The notes under the pieces are model-generated. The model was not told the DNA's origin and ran no database searches. It worked only from the letters and a program-made list of their open reading frames with translations. Shown here in pieces: positions 38,401 through 48,310 of a stretch of 64,000 nucleotides of DNA. Position 1 is the stretch's first letter. Each line of letters begins with the position of its first letter. Source of the DNA: Fasciolopsis buskii (taxonomy: Eukaryota > Platyhelminthes > Trematoda > Plagiorchiida > Fasciolidae); assembly GCA_008360955.1 (NCBI GenBank), contig LUCM01001910.1, positions 131,031 through 195,030 on the forward strand, given 5' to 3'. The translations under genes were made by a program, and so were the position numbers.

Positions 38401-39349
38401 TAGCACGAAGCTGTTAACAACTGGTAGTATTTGTCTTCTTTAAGCCAAGCAAACGACAGTCTTTTTAACCTGAGAGAGGCCATTTGATTGCTCTTGCTAA
38501 ATTATGCAGGTTAAGATTTCACTAGACTGGAGACTACTGACTGAATTAGATAGACCTGGTGACGGTGATACTGACATTACGAACCACTAGGCTTGGCCGA
38601 ATTTATTCTTGTATTGCGGTACGCGGTTGGAATTCAAACAAACTTAGGATTCCCCTTTGAATATTGGCCGACACTGTGGCATCTTGGATGTGCCGTGTGT
38701 GTGTGTGTGTGTATGTGTGTATATGTGACTGACTGGTAGAATAGAAGTTATCTTTGAAAAACGAAATTTCTATCAGTTTAAAATATTATCACTGAGTTGT
38801 TATCTGAACGCGCGTAATTGTGCTTGCGTAACTGCTATACAGTGGGAGAATAAACAAAGATCGTAGGACAGAAAGATTATCAGAAAGTGGAAATTTCTCA
38901 AACGGTACCTAATTCTATCGCCCATAGGCACCACCTGACAAGTTGAGGGATCTAGCAGAGCCTAAACTTGAACTACATGGAGCTAGCCGTTGGTAATAAT
39001 TTCCATTATTTTTCCTTCAAATCCTAGGATAACCAACTTGAGACATCTCCCATCGAATGCCTGTTTCACAGTACTGTGTATATCGTGACAATGGATTTTG
39101 GGGCACGCATGACACATGTCCCAACCTGATCAATTTATTCGAATTCACCACGTGCTTAAATGAAGGAATTCCACGACCCAATAACCCTAGCCTAATCTCA
39201 TCATTGTTCACGAACTTATTCTAGACGGGAAGCCGCTTCTCAGTACCCCGCCGTGAAAATGACCTGCCGTAGTCCATCAATTAGATATTATTGCCCGCAA
39301 TAGACTGAAAGTTAAACCAATTGTCCACATTGTTGTTCTGTTCAAACTT
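35466..39349. other. No gene recognised
   Basis: Immediately outside the arm, the open frame from the RT runs on without homology to 35776 (a chance extension). A 147-codon frame at 37014-37457 has no motif. A B-box-like GGTTCGAATTTTCC lies near 36190 without a clear tRNA fold. The rest is anonymous. Confidence 0.45.
38695..38726 (+). repeat. (GT)n microsatellite
   Basis: GT tract with AT interruptions. Confidence 0.9.
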
Positions 39350-39500
39350 TATATATATACGTAAATATATCTAATATATATATATATATATCAGAGATGA
39401 GAAGTCGTACGCTGAGTTATAACGTTTATTATGATGTTTCGATCTAAACTACGGCTCGTTGTCAAAACTGAATATATACATATGTATATATATATATATA
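39350..39500 (-). repeat. TA tracts flanking a hammerhead-like hairpin motif
   Basis: TA-rich tracts at 39350-39391 and 39472-39500 flank 39421-39470. On the minus strand that segment reads TTGACAA (39459-39465), a partly paired stem, and GAAAC (39436-39440), then ATCATAATAAACG. Penelope-like terminal repeats are known to carry hammerhead ribozyme motifs of the general form CUGANGA-stem-GAAAC. This one has two core substitutions, one extra base and a broken stem, so it would not be active. Confidence 0.4.
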
Positions 39501-39785
39501 AAATTATTGAGTAGTATGGATGCGTTAACGAAATTTCCCCGGGAGCACATGACCAATTTTGCGGCTATTGTCGCTCGTCAGGTATGCGTACCCGGTACTC
39601 TTGTCCAAACATCCACATACTTGTACACTCCGAATTGACATGTCTGTCTCATGAGAATCGAATGTATAGCATGAGGAGTGTGCATGGAAGCCGTTGGTCG
39701 AAGAGTCCAGAGAAGCAGCACAAGTGTGATTCGTTGATAATTGTTTGTCAGTTGGGCTGAGCGAACGCTAGGAATGAGGGCAGAA
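39501..39785 (-). repeat. Repeat R3, copy A
   Basis: First of two head-to-tail copies with a 315-base period (CCCGGGAGCAC at 39538 and 39853). On the minus strand it contains CTGACGA (39575-39581), 14 bases, then AAAAT where copy D has GAAAC. Blocks ACTTGTACACTCCGAATTG, GAGTGTGCATGGAAGCC and GTCAGTTGGGCTGAGC are shared with copies B and C. Ends at GAGGGCAGAATGCC. Confidence 0.75.
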
Positions 39786-40005
39786 TGCCCCACAATATAC
39801 ATATGTATATATAGACACAGTAAGTATTATTTGGATGAGTGAACAAAACTTTCCCGGGAGCACGCGACCGTTTTTGCGGCCATTGTCGCTCTTCAGGTAT
39901 GCGTACCCGGTACTGTCTTGTCCAAACATCCTTATACTTGTAAACTCCGAATTGTTATGTCTCACCAGAATCGAATTTGTGGCATCAGGAGTGTGCATGG
40001 AAGCT
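39786..40005 (-). repeat. Repeat R3, copy B
   Basis: Same orientation as copy A. The hammerhead-like core on the minus strand is CTGAAGA (39890-39896), 14 bases that begin GCG and end CGC, then AAAAA (39871-39875). It is cut short after GTGTGCATGGAAGC, where it joins copy C. Confidence 0.75.
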
Positions 40006-40252
40006 CATCATCTGACCGGTCGTGTGCTCCCGGGCAAATTTTCTTTACGCATCCACATACTACATCCTGCTGCTTCTATATACACATAAGTATATTCTGC
40101 GGCATTCTGCCCTCGTTCCTAAGGTTGGCTCAGCCCAACTGACAAAGAATTATCAGCGAATCACTGTTTGGTTATTCTACGGACTTTTCGACGAAGAGCT
40201 TCCGTGCACACTCCTGACGCCACAAATCCGATATATATATACATATATATAG
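40006..40252 (+). repeat. Repeat R3, copy C (inverted)
   Basis: Inverted relative to A and B: CCGGTCGTGTGCTCCCGGGC, ACGCATCCACATAC, GGCATTCTGCCCTCGTTCC, CAGCCCAACTGACAAAGAAT and TGCACACTCCTGACGCCAC. The first core box and stem are missing at the junction with copy B. It ends in a TA tract (40231-40252), like copy D. Confidence 0.7.
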
Positions 40253-40314
40253 TACAGTTGGAATCCTGAAGAAGAGTAAAAATAGTGGGGGGAAAGGAAA
40301 AAAAAGAAACAATC

Positions 40315-40705
40315 CATGGAGTTCACAATACATGCCACTACTCGGTTGCCCAAACCGAAGTAATGGGTTGGCTAAGGGTAATCTACCCCAAGCCTTTGAC
40401 GAAATGGTCCAACCCACAATGTATTAGGAAGATCTGAGGGTCACGAACCCCCTGGAAACTGATGACTGGTTGTTCAATCCACACACTATTCACATGGAGT
40501 TAGACATTCTGGGGGCCCAGTTCACCCCTTCACCGCGGACGCCGGTGAGCACACAACCGTGTGCTTCTTACGCCGTCTGTGGTTAGTTAGGAATCTGGGT
40601 TTAACCAACTCTCCCAGAATGATCATCAATGATTAGTCAAGCCGGTGGAGGAAGCCGGTCGTTTGCTTTCGTCCCGGTACTTTAGTAGGAACACCTCCGC
40701 CATGA
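40315..40705 (-). repeat. Dispersed repeat R1
   Basis: Reverse complement of the 30.3 kb repeat: CGGTTGCCCAAACCGAAGTA, GGTCACGAACCCCCTGG, GATGACTGGTTGTTCAATCC, AGTTAGACATTCTGGGGGCC and CTTCTTACGCCGTCTGTGG. Non-coding, GC-rich. Confidence 0.75.
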
Positions 40706-41727
40706 GAAGACAGTGCACAGAATTTCGTCAGTAAAAGCTACTCGAGACGGCGGTCACTTAGGAGAATTTTGAGAGGTGTTCAGGGCGAGTATCCGACTCA
40801 GATCTTGAGACATCTACCCAAAGCTCAATTCCTTTAATTCTGTCATCTTATCTTCGCCCTTCAAAGCAATCAAATTAGGGAACACATTTCCGTCTTCACA
40901 TATCGCACAAACTAGGCGAGCCAGATTTCGTAAGTTAAAATAATTTCTCTGGTCACGTGAATCCGGGTGGTCAAACTGACCAGCGGTGGATTTGAAGCAA
41001 CCAAAAATGCCACCGTGATACAAATGAAACTTCCGTGATTGTTAAGAAATTTTCTAGCTGGAAAACATCGTTAGACGTTAAATAGCTCGCGTCTAACAAG
41101 ACGAATTTAGGCAATTTGAAAATCCAAAACTGATCAAATCGATCATTTTAACTGTTCCAGTATGTTGGGGACTTCGAAAGATTAATCGGTGGTTAAAACA
41201 AGTGTGACGGGTTCTTGGATGACGTTCATAACGGGTCAACCGGTGCGTTTTGACAGTCTCGCATCTTGTGGGTGCACGAGTTCGTTCTCTCTTAGTTGGT
41301 TACCGAGTCTGAAGAGCAAAAAGTGGAATGGAAATAAAATCCACACGAGAAACTCGAAATTCAGTTACTCCAGTCCACTCGGCGTTTGTCCAAACGAATC
41401 CAATGAACAGGCTGTTCATTGCTTCCGTATGGATACTGGGGAACGAAAATGCAATTGCGGTAAAACTGGCCTTATCGTATGAAGCCCCGATGTTGATGCA
41501 TTTCTGGAGCTGTTAGTCAAAAGATTTTCGTATCAAGCAAAAACTTTCTCATTGCCAACCGAGATTCATTGTTCGGTGCACAGTCAAGAACCTGTGAAAA
41601 ATAGGCTATTTGATCTACTTCAAACTCGCAAGAGAAAACTCTGCTGAATTCCAAACTGATGTGCTGCTGAATTTCCTTTCCCACACAGGAACTATTATCG
41701 CGACGGCAAAACAATTACTGTTAACAT
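40706..41727. other. No gene recognised
   Basis: Anonymous sequence with short open frames only. Confidence 0.5.
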
Positions 41728-41744
41728 TACTACTACTACTATCA

Positions 41745-41799
<55 letters not shown>

Positions 41800-42000
41800 A
41801 ACTACAACTACTTCAACTACGACTACTATTGCCACTACTCCTATCATCACTACTGTCATTACTGATATCATTGCTACTCCTGCCAATATCTTTGCAACTA
41901 TTGGTACTAATAATATTGTAAGTAGTACTGCTATTATCACTACTACCAATAAGAGTAATAATAATAGTGCTAGGATTATTACAAGTGAGCACATGGGTAC
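41728..42000 (+). repeat. (ACT)n trinucleotide repeat with long degenerate flank
   Basis: Nearly pure ACT units run from about 41728 to 41808, then decay into degenerate ACT/ATT-type triplets to about 42000. The long leucine-rich and valine-rich frames on the two strands are products of the repeat. Confidence 0.92.
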
Positions 42001-42039
42001 TTGCAGAACTATTCAAACTCAACTAATATCTTGTAGTTC

Positions 42040-43345
42040 TTGTGCCTTGTCATCGGTAATCATGATCAAATGACCGCATCACTGAAAAGACAGATGTCTG
42101 TGCATTCGTTTGTCATTATGGCTGGTCTTAATGCGAACCTTTCTTACTCTCCAAATATTCACGACAGTGACCTCCCACCGTACCCAACCCTTCGTGCCCC
42201 TACTAATTCGCGTTACTCCCCCTCCCACCCTATTTCCTTATATTCATCGGGTAATGCAGTCGTCCATGCTAGTTGTCGTGTCACTGGAATAATTCCTGTT
42301 GCTGTTCTCTTGCGTTCTACGTCAAACAGCATCCAAATCTCACCTAATCCGCTTATGCCGGCTGGTGCACTCCTTTGTTCTCGATGCCTCTTCACACTGG
42401 CCACACTCAGTGTGCGAACACTGGAGCTTGTAGGTCAACAAGGGGTATTTACGCTGTGCTCTGGAGACCCTAGCCCTCGACGTAACCTCTACCCAAACAA
42501 CCTGCATTCAAGATTCCAGATCTATTGTACCACTGACATCCCCATTTAGTCTTTCCGTGAAGTTTCATCTGCGTCTTTCTTGGGACCCTATGTCTGTGGT
42601 CTCTGGTGTTGCTGTTGTTGATGTGGCTCTCAGTGGGAGGGCCAAGGCTGGCCGACGGTCGCCTATATGCAGCGAGCCTTCAATATTCATGCAGAGTACA
42701 CAACCGTCGCTCTGGCAGACGCAACTGGTTTACTGTCTCAGCGTACGCACCGACAGATTGCAGCCCAGATGCAGTCAAAGACACTGCCTACCAAACGCCG
42801 CACGATTTCTTAAACACAGCAAAGATGAGTGACATCGTAATTTTGGGAGAGGACATAAATACTAGAGTAGATCGGCTGTTTTCGAATGAAGCCCACTTAG
42901 GAGGTCCAGTTAGTCTCGATTCCTGTCGCTCTGAAAACGGGGTACGATTGTCGGCTTTGGGCTCAGACCATCGGCTGTTTCTTGCTAATACGAGCTTCAG
43001 GCGTTACAGTCGCCAGTACGCCATTTGGCATCAGCTTTCTTCGAGTCAGCAGTGGGCCTAAATCAACCACACAGGCATAAGCTACAAATGGCCGGGCTGT
43101 CTACAAGACTACCGGTCGTACTGGAGCACTCTTCTCGACTACGACGGCACGTTAGTATGCACTACGCTGCCCATGTGCTTTTATGAGCTTTCGAAACGCA
43201 TGGTGCAGCGTCGGTTAGACTTTGACACGCTATCTGATCCGACCCATTTGTCATAATTTAGAAGCACATTGATGAGAAGCTAGGATTGCACCTACCGCAA
43301 AACATCAATGAGTACTGGTCGTTTATGAAGACGCGCCCTTTGGAT
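42040..43345 (+). pseudogene. RTE-like apurinic-type endonuclease domain, decayed
   Basis: This is the APE-like endonuclease that nicks target DNA for RTE-like retrotransposition. An open frame from 42040 leads into LATLSVRTLELVGQQG (about 42395-42445). A frameshift then gives LETLALDV, TCIQDSRSIVPLTSP, KFHLRLSWDP and VALSGRAKAG. A second shift gives NWFTVSAYAPTDCSPDAVKD, SDIVILGEDINTRVDRLFSN, EAHLGG and SDHRLFLANTSFR. After a stop at 43059 comes INHTGISYKWPGCLQDYRS and LLDYDGTLVCTTLP, then KHIDEKLGLHLPQNINEYW. The usual GD-N motif is changed to ED-N, and the catalytic SDH near the end reads YDG, so activity is lost. The sequence upstream of 42395 is not recognisable. The RT domain is absent. 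At about 43345 the sequence changes to a CR1-like element. Confidence 0.8.
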
Positions 43346-43997
43346 GGCTGCGCTACAATTCTGTCATCCTATTTCATTATTTGGTTGTCAGATATTTAGT
43401 TCCACTATGTTCTACTTTCGCTGCTGCAACCGAGCGGAATTACTTTTGTTCAAAAACCGTATCGTTTTTTAACATGAAGGGAGATCACGCATTGCTGCAC
43501 CTCAACGATCTTCTAGTCGATCTAAAAGAGGCACTCGTGCTGGCTGGCAGGCAGCTCTTAAATGCACCCATCGGGCCAAGATGTCCATTCCGGCATTGTT
43601 GAGTACCGACAAGAATCGCTGGTTCATTCGTGCCGACAGATAGCTTCGGACTCCATCGGCATGACAAAGTTTCGGACAAGAAGAAAACTGGAGGTGGTGT
43701 GGAAACGTATATCAACTTCTTACCTGGCAAGTCCGAAGTTGTTCATACGTACTCGCTCAACGGAATTGACTGTCTCGTGACATAGTGTCATCCTAGATTT
43801 TATCGCCATACCAATACAACCATAACGAACCTATATATTGCCCGTTTTAGCTAGCAACGCAATATGACATCCTTTTGGACTCTTCTAATATTTGCTTCAT
43901 CTTGAGGATGGTCTGTATATCATTGCAGGTGATTTCAACCATGCGTCTACCCTACCACTGAGTGTGTCGATTAGACTGACCTCTGCATTTCTCCCAC
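43346..43997 (+). pseudogene. CR1-like endonuclease fragment ending at a gap
   Basis: The same endonuclease region as in 45448-46106, with TDSFGLHRHDK, KKKTGGGVETYIN and IAGDFNHAS readable and the same internal stop. Bases 43391-43997 look identical to 45500-46106, while the 50 bases before differ at about ten positions with an indel. It stops at the N run. Either it is a second element copy or it is a misplaced piece of the downstream one. Confidence 0.8.
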
Positions 43998-44887
43998 NNN
44001 NNNNNNNNNNNNNNNNNNNNNNNNNNNNNNNNNNNNNNNNNNNNNNNNNNNNNNNNNNNNNNNNNNNNNNNNNNNNNNNNNNNNNNNNNNNNNNNNNNNN
44101 NNNNNNNNNNNNNNNNNNNNNNNNNNNNNNNNNNNNNNNNNNNNNNNNNNNNNNNNNNNNNNNNNNNNNNNNNNNNNNNNNNNNNNNNNNNNNNNNNNNN
44201 NNNNNNNNNNNNNNNNNNNNNNNNNNNNNNNNNNNNNNNNNNNNNNNNNNNNNNNNNNNNNNNNNNNNNNNNNNNNNNNNNNNNNNNNNNNNNNNNNNNN
44301 NNNNNNNNNNNNNNNNNNNNNNNNNNNNNNNNNNNNNNNNNNNNNNNNNNNNNNNNNNNNNNNNNNNNNNNNNNNNNNNNNNNNNNNNNNNNNNNNNNNN
44401 NNNNNNNNNNNNNNNNNNNNNNNNNNNNNNNNNNNNNNNNNNNNNNNNNNNNNNNNNNNNNNNNNNNNNNNNNNNNNNNNNNNNNNNNNNNNNNNNNNNN
44501 NNNNNNNNNNNNNNNNNNNNNNNNNNNNNNNNNNNNNNNNNNNNNNNNNNNNNNNNNNNNNNNNNNNNNNNNNNNNNNNNNNNNNNNNNNNNNNNNNNNN
44601 NNNNNNNNNNNNNNNNNNNNNNNNNNNNNNNNNNNNNNNNNNNNNNNNNNNNNNNNNNNNNNNNNNNNNNNNNNNNNNNNNNNNNNNNNNNNNNNNNNNN
44701 NNNNNNNNNNNNNNNNNNNNNNNNNNNNNNNNNNNNNNNNNNNNNNNNNNNNNNNNNNNNNNNNNNNNNNNNNNNNNNNNNNNNNNNNNNNNNNNNNNNN
44801 NNNNNNNNNNNNNNNNNNNNNNNNNNNNNNNNNNNNNNNNNNNNNNNNNNNNNNNNNNNNNNNNNNNNNNNNNNNNNNNNNNNNNNN
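43998..44887. other. Assembly gap (890 N)
   Basis: Run of N. The apparent long open frame spanning it is meaningless. Confidence 0.99.
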
Positions 44888-45447
44888 GGTTTGCTGGGGT
44901 TTACTTAAAATTTGTGTTTATAAACAAATCACGAAGAATTTTGGTTGCTAGAATATCTTTGGGTCAGTCAAATTTGGGGCATGTTTCGTGTGTGGTAACG
45001 ATTTTCGCTGGTTGTGCTCACAGACCAAAACAAAGCAGAGACACAAAACAGCGCATGGACTTTACGACCATATTTTCCAGTCGCCCAGACAAAAATAAAT
45101 ACAAGTCAGTATTTTTTACGCATCTGTACCGGAGGATGAAAGTATGAAAGCATGAAAGCAGTTGAGAAACTGCTGGGAAACCGGTCAGTCAGCCTTGCTG
45201 TATTCTCCCCCATCCTGACAGAACAGCGGATCGATGACGTCCGATACGGCGGCAGCGTCGGAGCAAACGACGCACCAGACAAGCGCGCCTACCGCGCTTT
45301 GTCACGCTGAATCGGGGGAGCATAGCCTAATTTCGTTCCTCTAGAATATCAGACAGGCCAGCATCTGATGGCAATGAAGAGGTGTACGGGATGGTGCACA
45401 AAGAATCACTAAAATGGGGAATGCTCAAGACTCTCCGGCATGCTCTT
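44888..45447. other. No gene recognised; GC-richer stretch
   Basis: A weak R6-like block is near 44905. At about 45150-45310 a GC-richer stretch is open (LLGNRSVSLAVFSPILTEQ, then DDVRYGG and RAYRALSR), followed by a stop. Its place upstream of a CR1-like endonuclease would suit an ORF1 end or 5' region, but no ORF1 domain is recognisable. Confidence 0.35.
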
Positions 45448-48310
45448 TGACTGGATGCGCTACAATTCTTTGTCATGTTAGTTCGTTGGTTTGTTGTCGG
45501 ATATTTAGTTCCACTATGTTCTACTTTCGCTGCTGCAACCGAGCGGAATTACTTTTGTTCAAAAACCGTATCGTTTTTTAACATGAAGGGAGATCACGCA
45601 TTGCTGCACCTCAACGATCTTCTAGTCGATCTAAAAGAGGCACTCGTGCTGGCTGGCAGGCAGCTCTTAAATGCACCCATCGGGCCAAGATGTCCATTCC
45701 GGCATTGTTGAGTACCGACAAGAATCGCTGGTTCATTCGTGCCGACAGATAGCTTCGGACTCCATCGGCATGACAAAGTTTCGGACAAGAAGAAAACTGG
45801 AGGTGGTGTGGAAACGTATATCAACTTCTTACCTGGCAAGTCCGAAGTTGTTCATACGTACTCGCTCAACGGAATTGACTGTCTCGTGACATAGTGTCAT
45901 CCTAGATTTTATCGCCATACCAATACAACCATAACGAACCTATATATTGCCCGTTTTAGCTAGCAACGCAATATGACATCCTTTTGGACTCTTCTAATAT
46001 TTGCTTCATCTTGAGGATGGTCTGTATATCATTGCAGGTGATTTCAACCATGCGTCTACCCTACCACTGAGTGTGTCGATTAGACTGACCTCTGCATTTC
46101 TCCCACCAGAGACGTTTCTATTTTAGATAAAGTTATTACCAACCACTCCGGTTTATTTTCCCTTAAACTGCATGCTCCTATTTCAAATAGCGATCATTGT
46201 TTGCTTCCATTAAGGCCCAAGACATGCTCCAGGTCAGCTTTCCAGTTTCTTCAGGCGAACAAATCAAATCCAAGTTCACCTCCGTAACCATTCACACAAT
46301 AACCTTATTCTTCTTCAGAAATCTTCTTCATCCGCGTCCACTTGCTTCTCTTTTGAAACCCTACTCAAGGACAATGTCAAACTTTTCACAGAAATGGCCA
46401 AGGCAGTCTTTGATATCTGCTGCCCTTCAGAACCACTATTCGTCTCAAATGGTCTTATCTCCACCCACAAACTGAAATCTCTGAGAAGACGCAAGGAGCA
46501 CTTCTACAAATCCTGCAAAAACTCTAGCGTGTGGTATATTGCTAACCTAATATAAGCTGAAATTAAAGGCATCGACACTACACCTCCTATGGTACGGCGT
46601 TCGACTGTTGTGTGGAAAGAAGGAACATGCGAACTGTTCTGCGGATGTCAGCAGCATTAATTCTGCTCTCATTCATCCTTCCATTTATACCTAAGTCAAA
46701 TTTGGACAGGGTGATGATACGACAGCTACAAATTTTTCTAGGGAAGAGGTGCTCGACCTTCTTCGCACCAGTAAAATTACCACAGGGGTTGGCCTTGACA
46801 ATTTGTCCTCGGCTCTTTTAAAACATGGTTCTACGGCTCTGACGGGTTTATTTACTTTTCTGATCAACTCATCATTAATCTCGTCTTCTATCCCTGACTG
46901 TTGGACACCCATCACTATTATTCCCATCCCAAAATCTAGCACTTCTACTGCTTTGGCAAAGCGTTTTCGCCTCATCGCCTTAACGTCTTCTGGTCTAAAC
47001 CTGACGGAGCATGCTATAGTTAAGCGCCTGCGTTCTGCCATGTACCATCCTGACGACCCTTTTCAGTTTGCCTATAAATCTAAGAGGTCCACTTTGGACG
47101 CTGTTGCCTCTCTCATTCACCACATTCGTAAGTCCTGAAACGACCCAATAAAACCTGTGCCTTGCGCCTTCCTGGACTCCTCGTCGGCATTTGACTCACT
47201 CCCACGGTCTCTTCTACTTCACAAACTGGAAACATTTGGTTGTCCCAGTTCTTTATTAGCATGGCTGTCTGATTACTTCACTAACCAAACCCAGTGCACA
47301 GGAATGGATGGTAAAATTTTAAAACCGTTGATTAACAACTCAGGCGTGATACAGGGTGCTGTTCTTTCACTGCTTCTCTTCCCTACTTACATCAGCGACT
47401 TATCAACTAGCTCCCTTGCCATCTGTTTAAGTATGCTGATGATGCTGCTCTCTCTCAAGCTCCTTAGAATAACCATAATTTTCAAAGTTTTTCCAACAAA
47501 CTATCTTCTGTTTATGATTTCTTAGCACAAGCTGGTTTAAATCTCGACACATCTAAATGTTTCGAATGTCTGTTCCCTCTCTCTCTCTCTCTCTCGATCA
47601 GCCCACCCATCCGAAATGTCTTTCATCGATTCAAAAACACTTACCGGGTTTGATTCTGTGAAACATCTTGGAGTTACTATTGAAAAAAATCCAAAGTGGA
47701 CTACTCACATTTCTACTTGTGTAAAAACTCTCCGACGGCTGACATTTCAAATCAGAAAGCTTCGACACTACAAGGTGAAACAAAGCACCACCTCCCGATT
47801 TGCATACCGATGGTTTTCCAATCTTTCTTTACTGTCTCCCCGTCATTTTGCCAGGTTTGTTTAGAAAGGACTTTAAAATTCTTCGCCAGGGACTACCAAT
47901 TATTAGCCGGGTGCACTTCATACCACTAATTGAATTGTCCCTTAATCTATGTGATCAACACTGGTCAGCATGTGAAAAAAATTTGCTTACAAAATTCTTT
48001 CAGATCCTGCGCATCCTCTACAAAACGATATTTCAACGTGATCCGCTCTTCGTTCCATGCCCTCTAGAATCAACATCTATAGGAACTCCACTATTCCATA
48101 TTTAACACGCATTTTGACAAACCGTAACCGTGTTTTAACCGATTTCCTGAGCAACCAATCATAATGTGCTATGATTATTCCTCGATGAGTTTTTTACATT
48201 TTTACGAGGTGATGAGTGCATTTTTTTTCTATTTTATTTTTTACCCTCACGTTTTTAACCGAAATGCGACATTATTTTTGTAGGCAAAGTCTGTACAATA
48301 CCATACAATA
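45448..48310 (+). pseudogene. CR1/Rex1-like non-LTR retrotransposon, endonuclease to 3' tail
   Basis: The most complete element here. The endonuclease part shows TDSFGLHRHDK (45745), KKKTGGGVETYIN, IAGDFNHAS (46031) and ISNSDHCLLP (SDH at 46189-46197), so the DFN and SDH catalytic motifs survive. A linker follows (LLKDNVKLFTEMAKAVFDIC, KSLRRRKEHFYKSC). The RT part has GVGLDNLSSALLKHGS, IPIPKSS, PFQFAYKSKRST, FLDSSSAFDSLPRS, NNSGVIQGAVLS, YADDAALSQAP (47432), HLGVTIEKNPKW and the C-terminal block ending at 48105. A 3' untranslated region closes with a GTACAATACCATACAATACA tail near 48310. Several stops (about 45890, 46550 and 47136) and frameshifts make it dead. The CR1/Rex1-type clade call is inference from motif style. 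Confidence 0.88.

Noticed and set aside
41610..41994. Long leucine-rich and valine-rich frames
   Set aside because: Direct products of the ACT trinucleotide repeat, which is open in several frames on both strands.
43892..44908. 338-codon frame
   Set aside because: Almost entirely N from the assembly gap.
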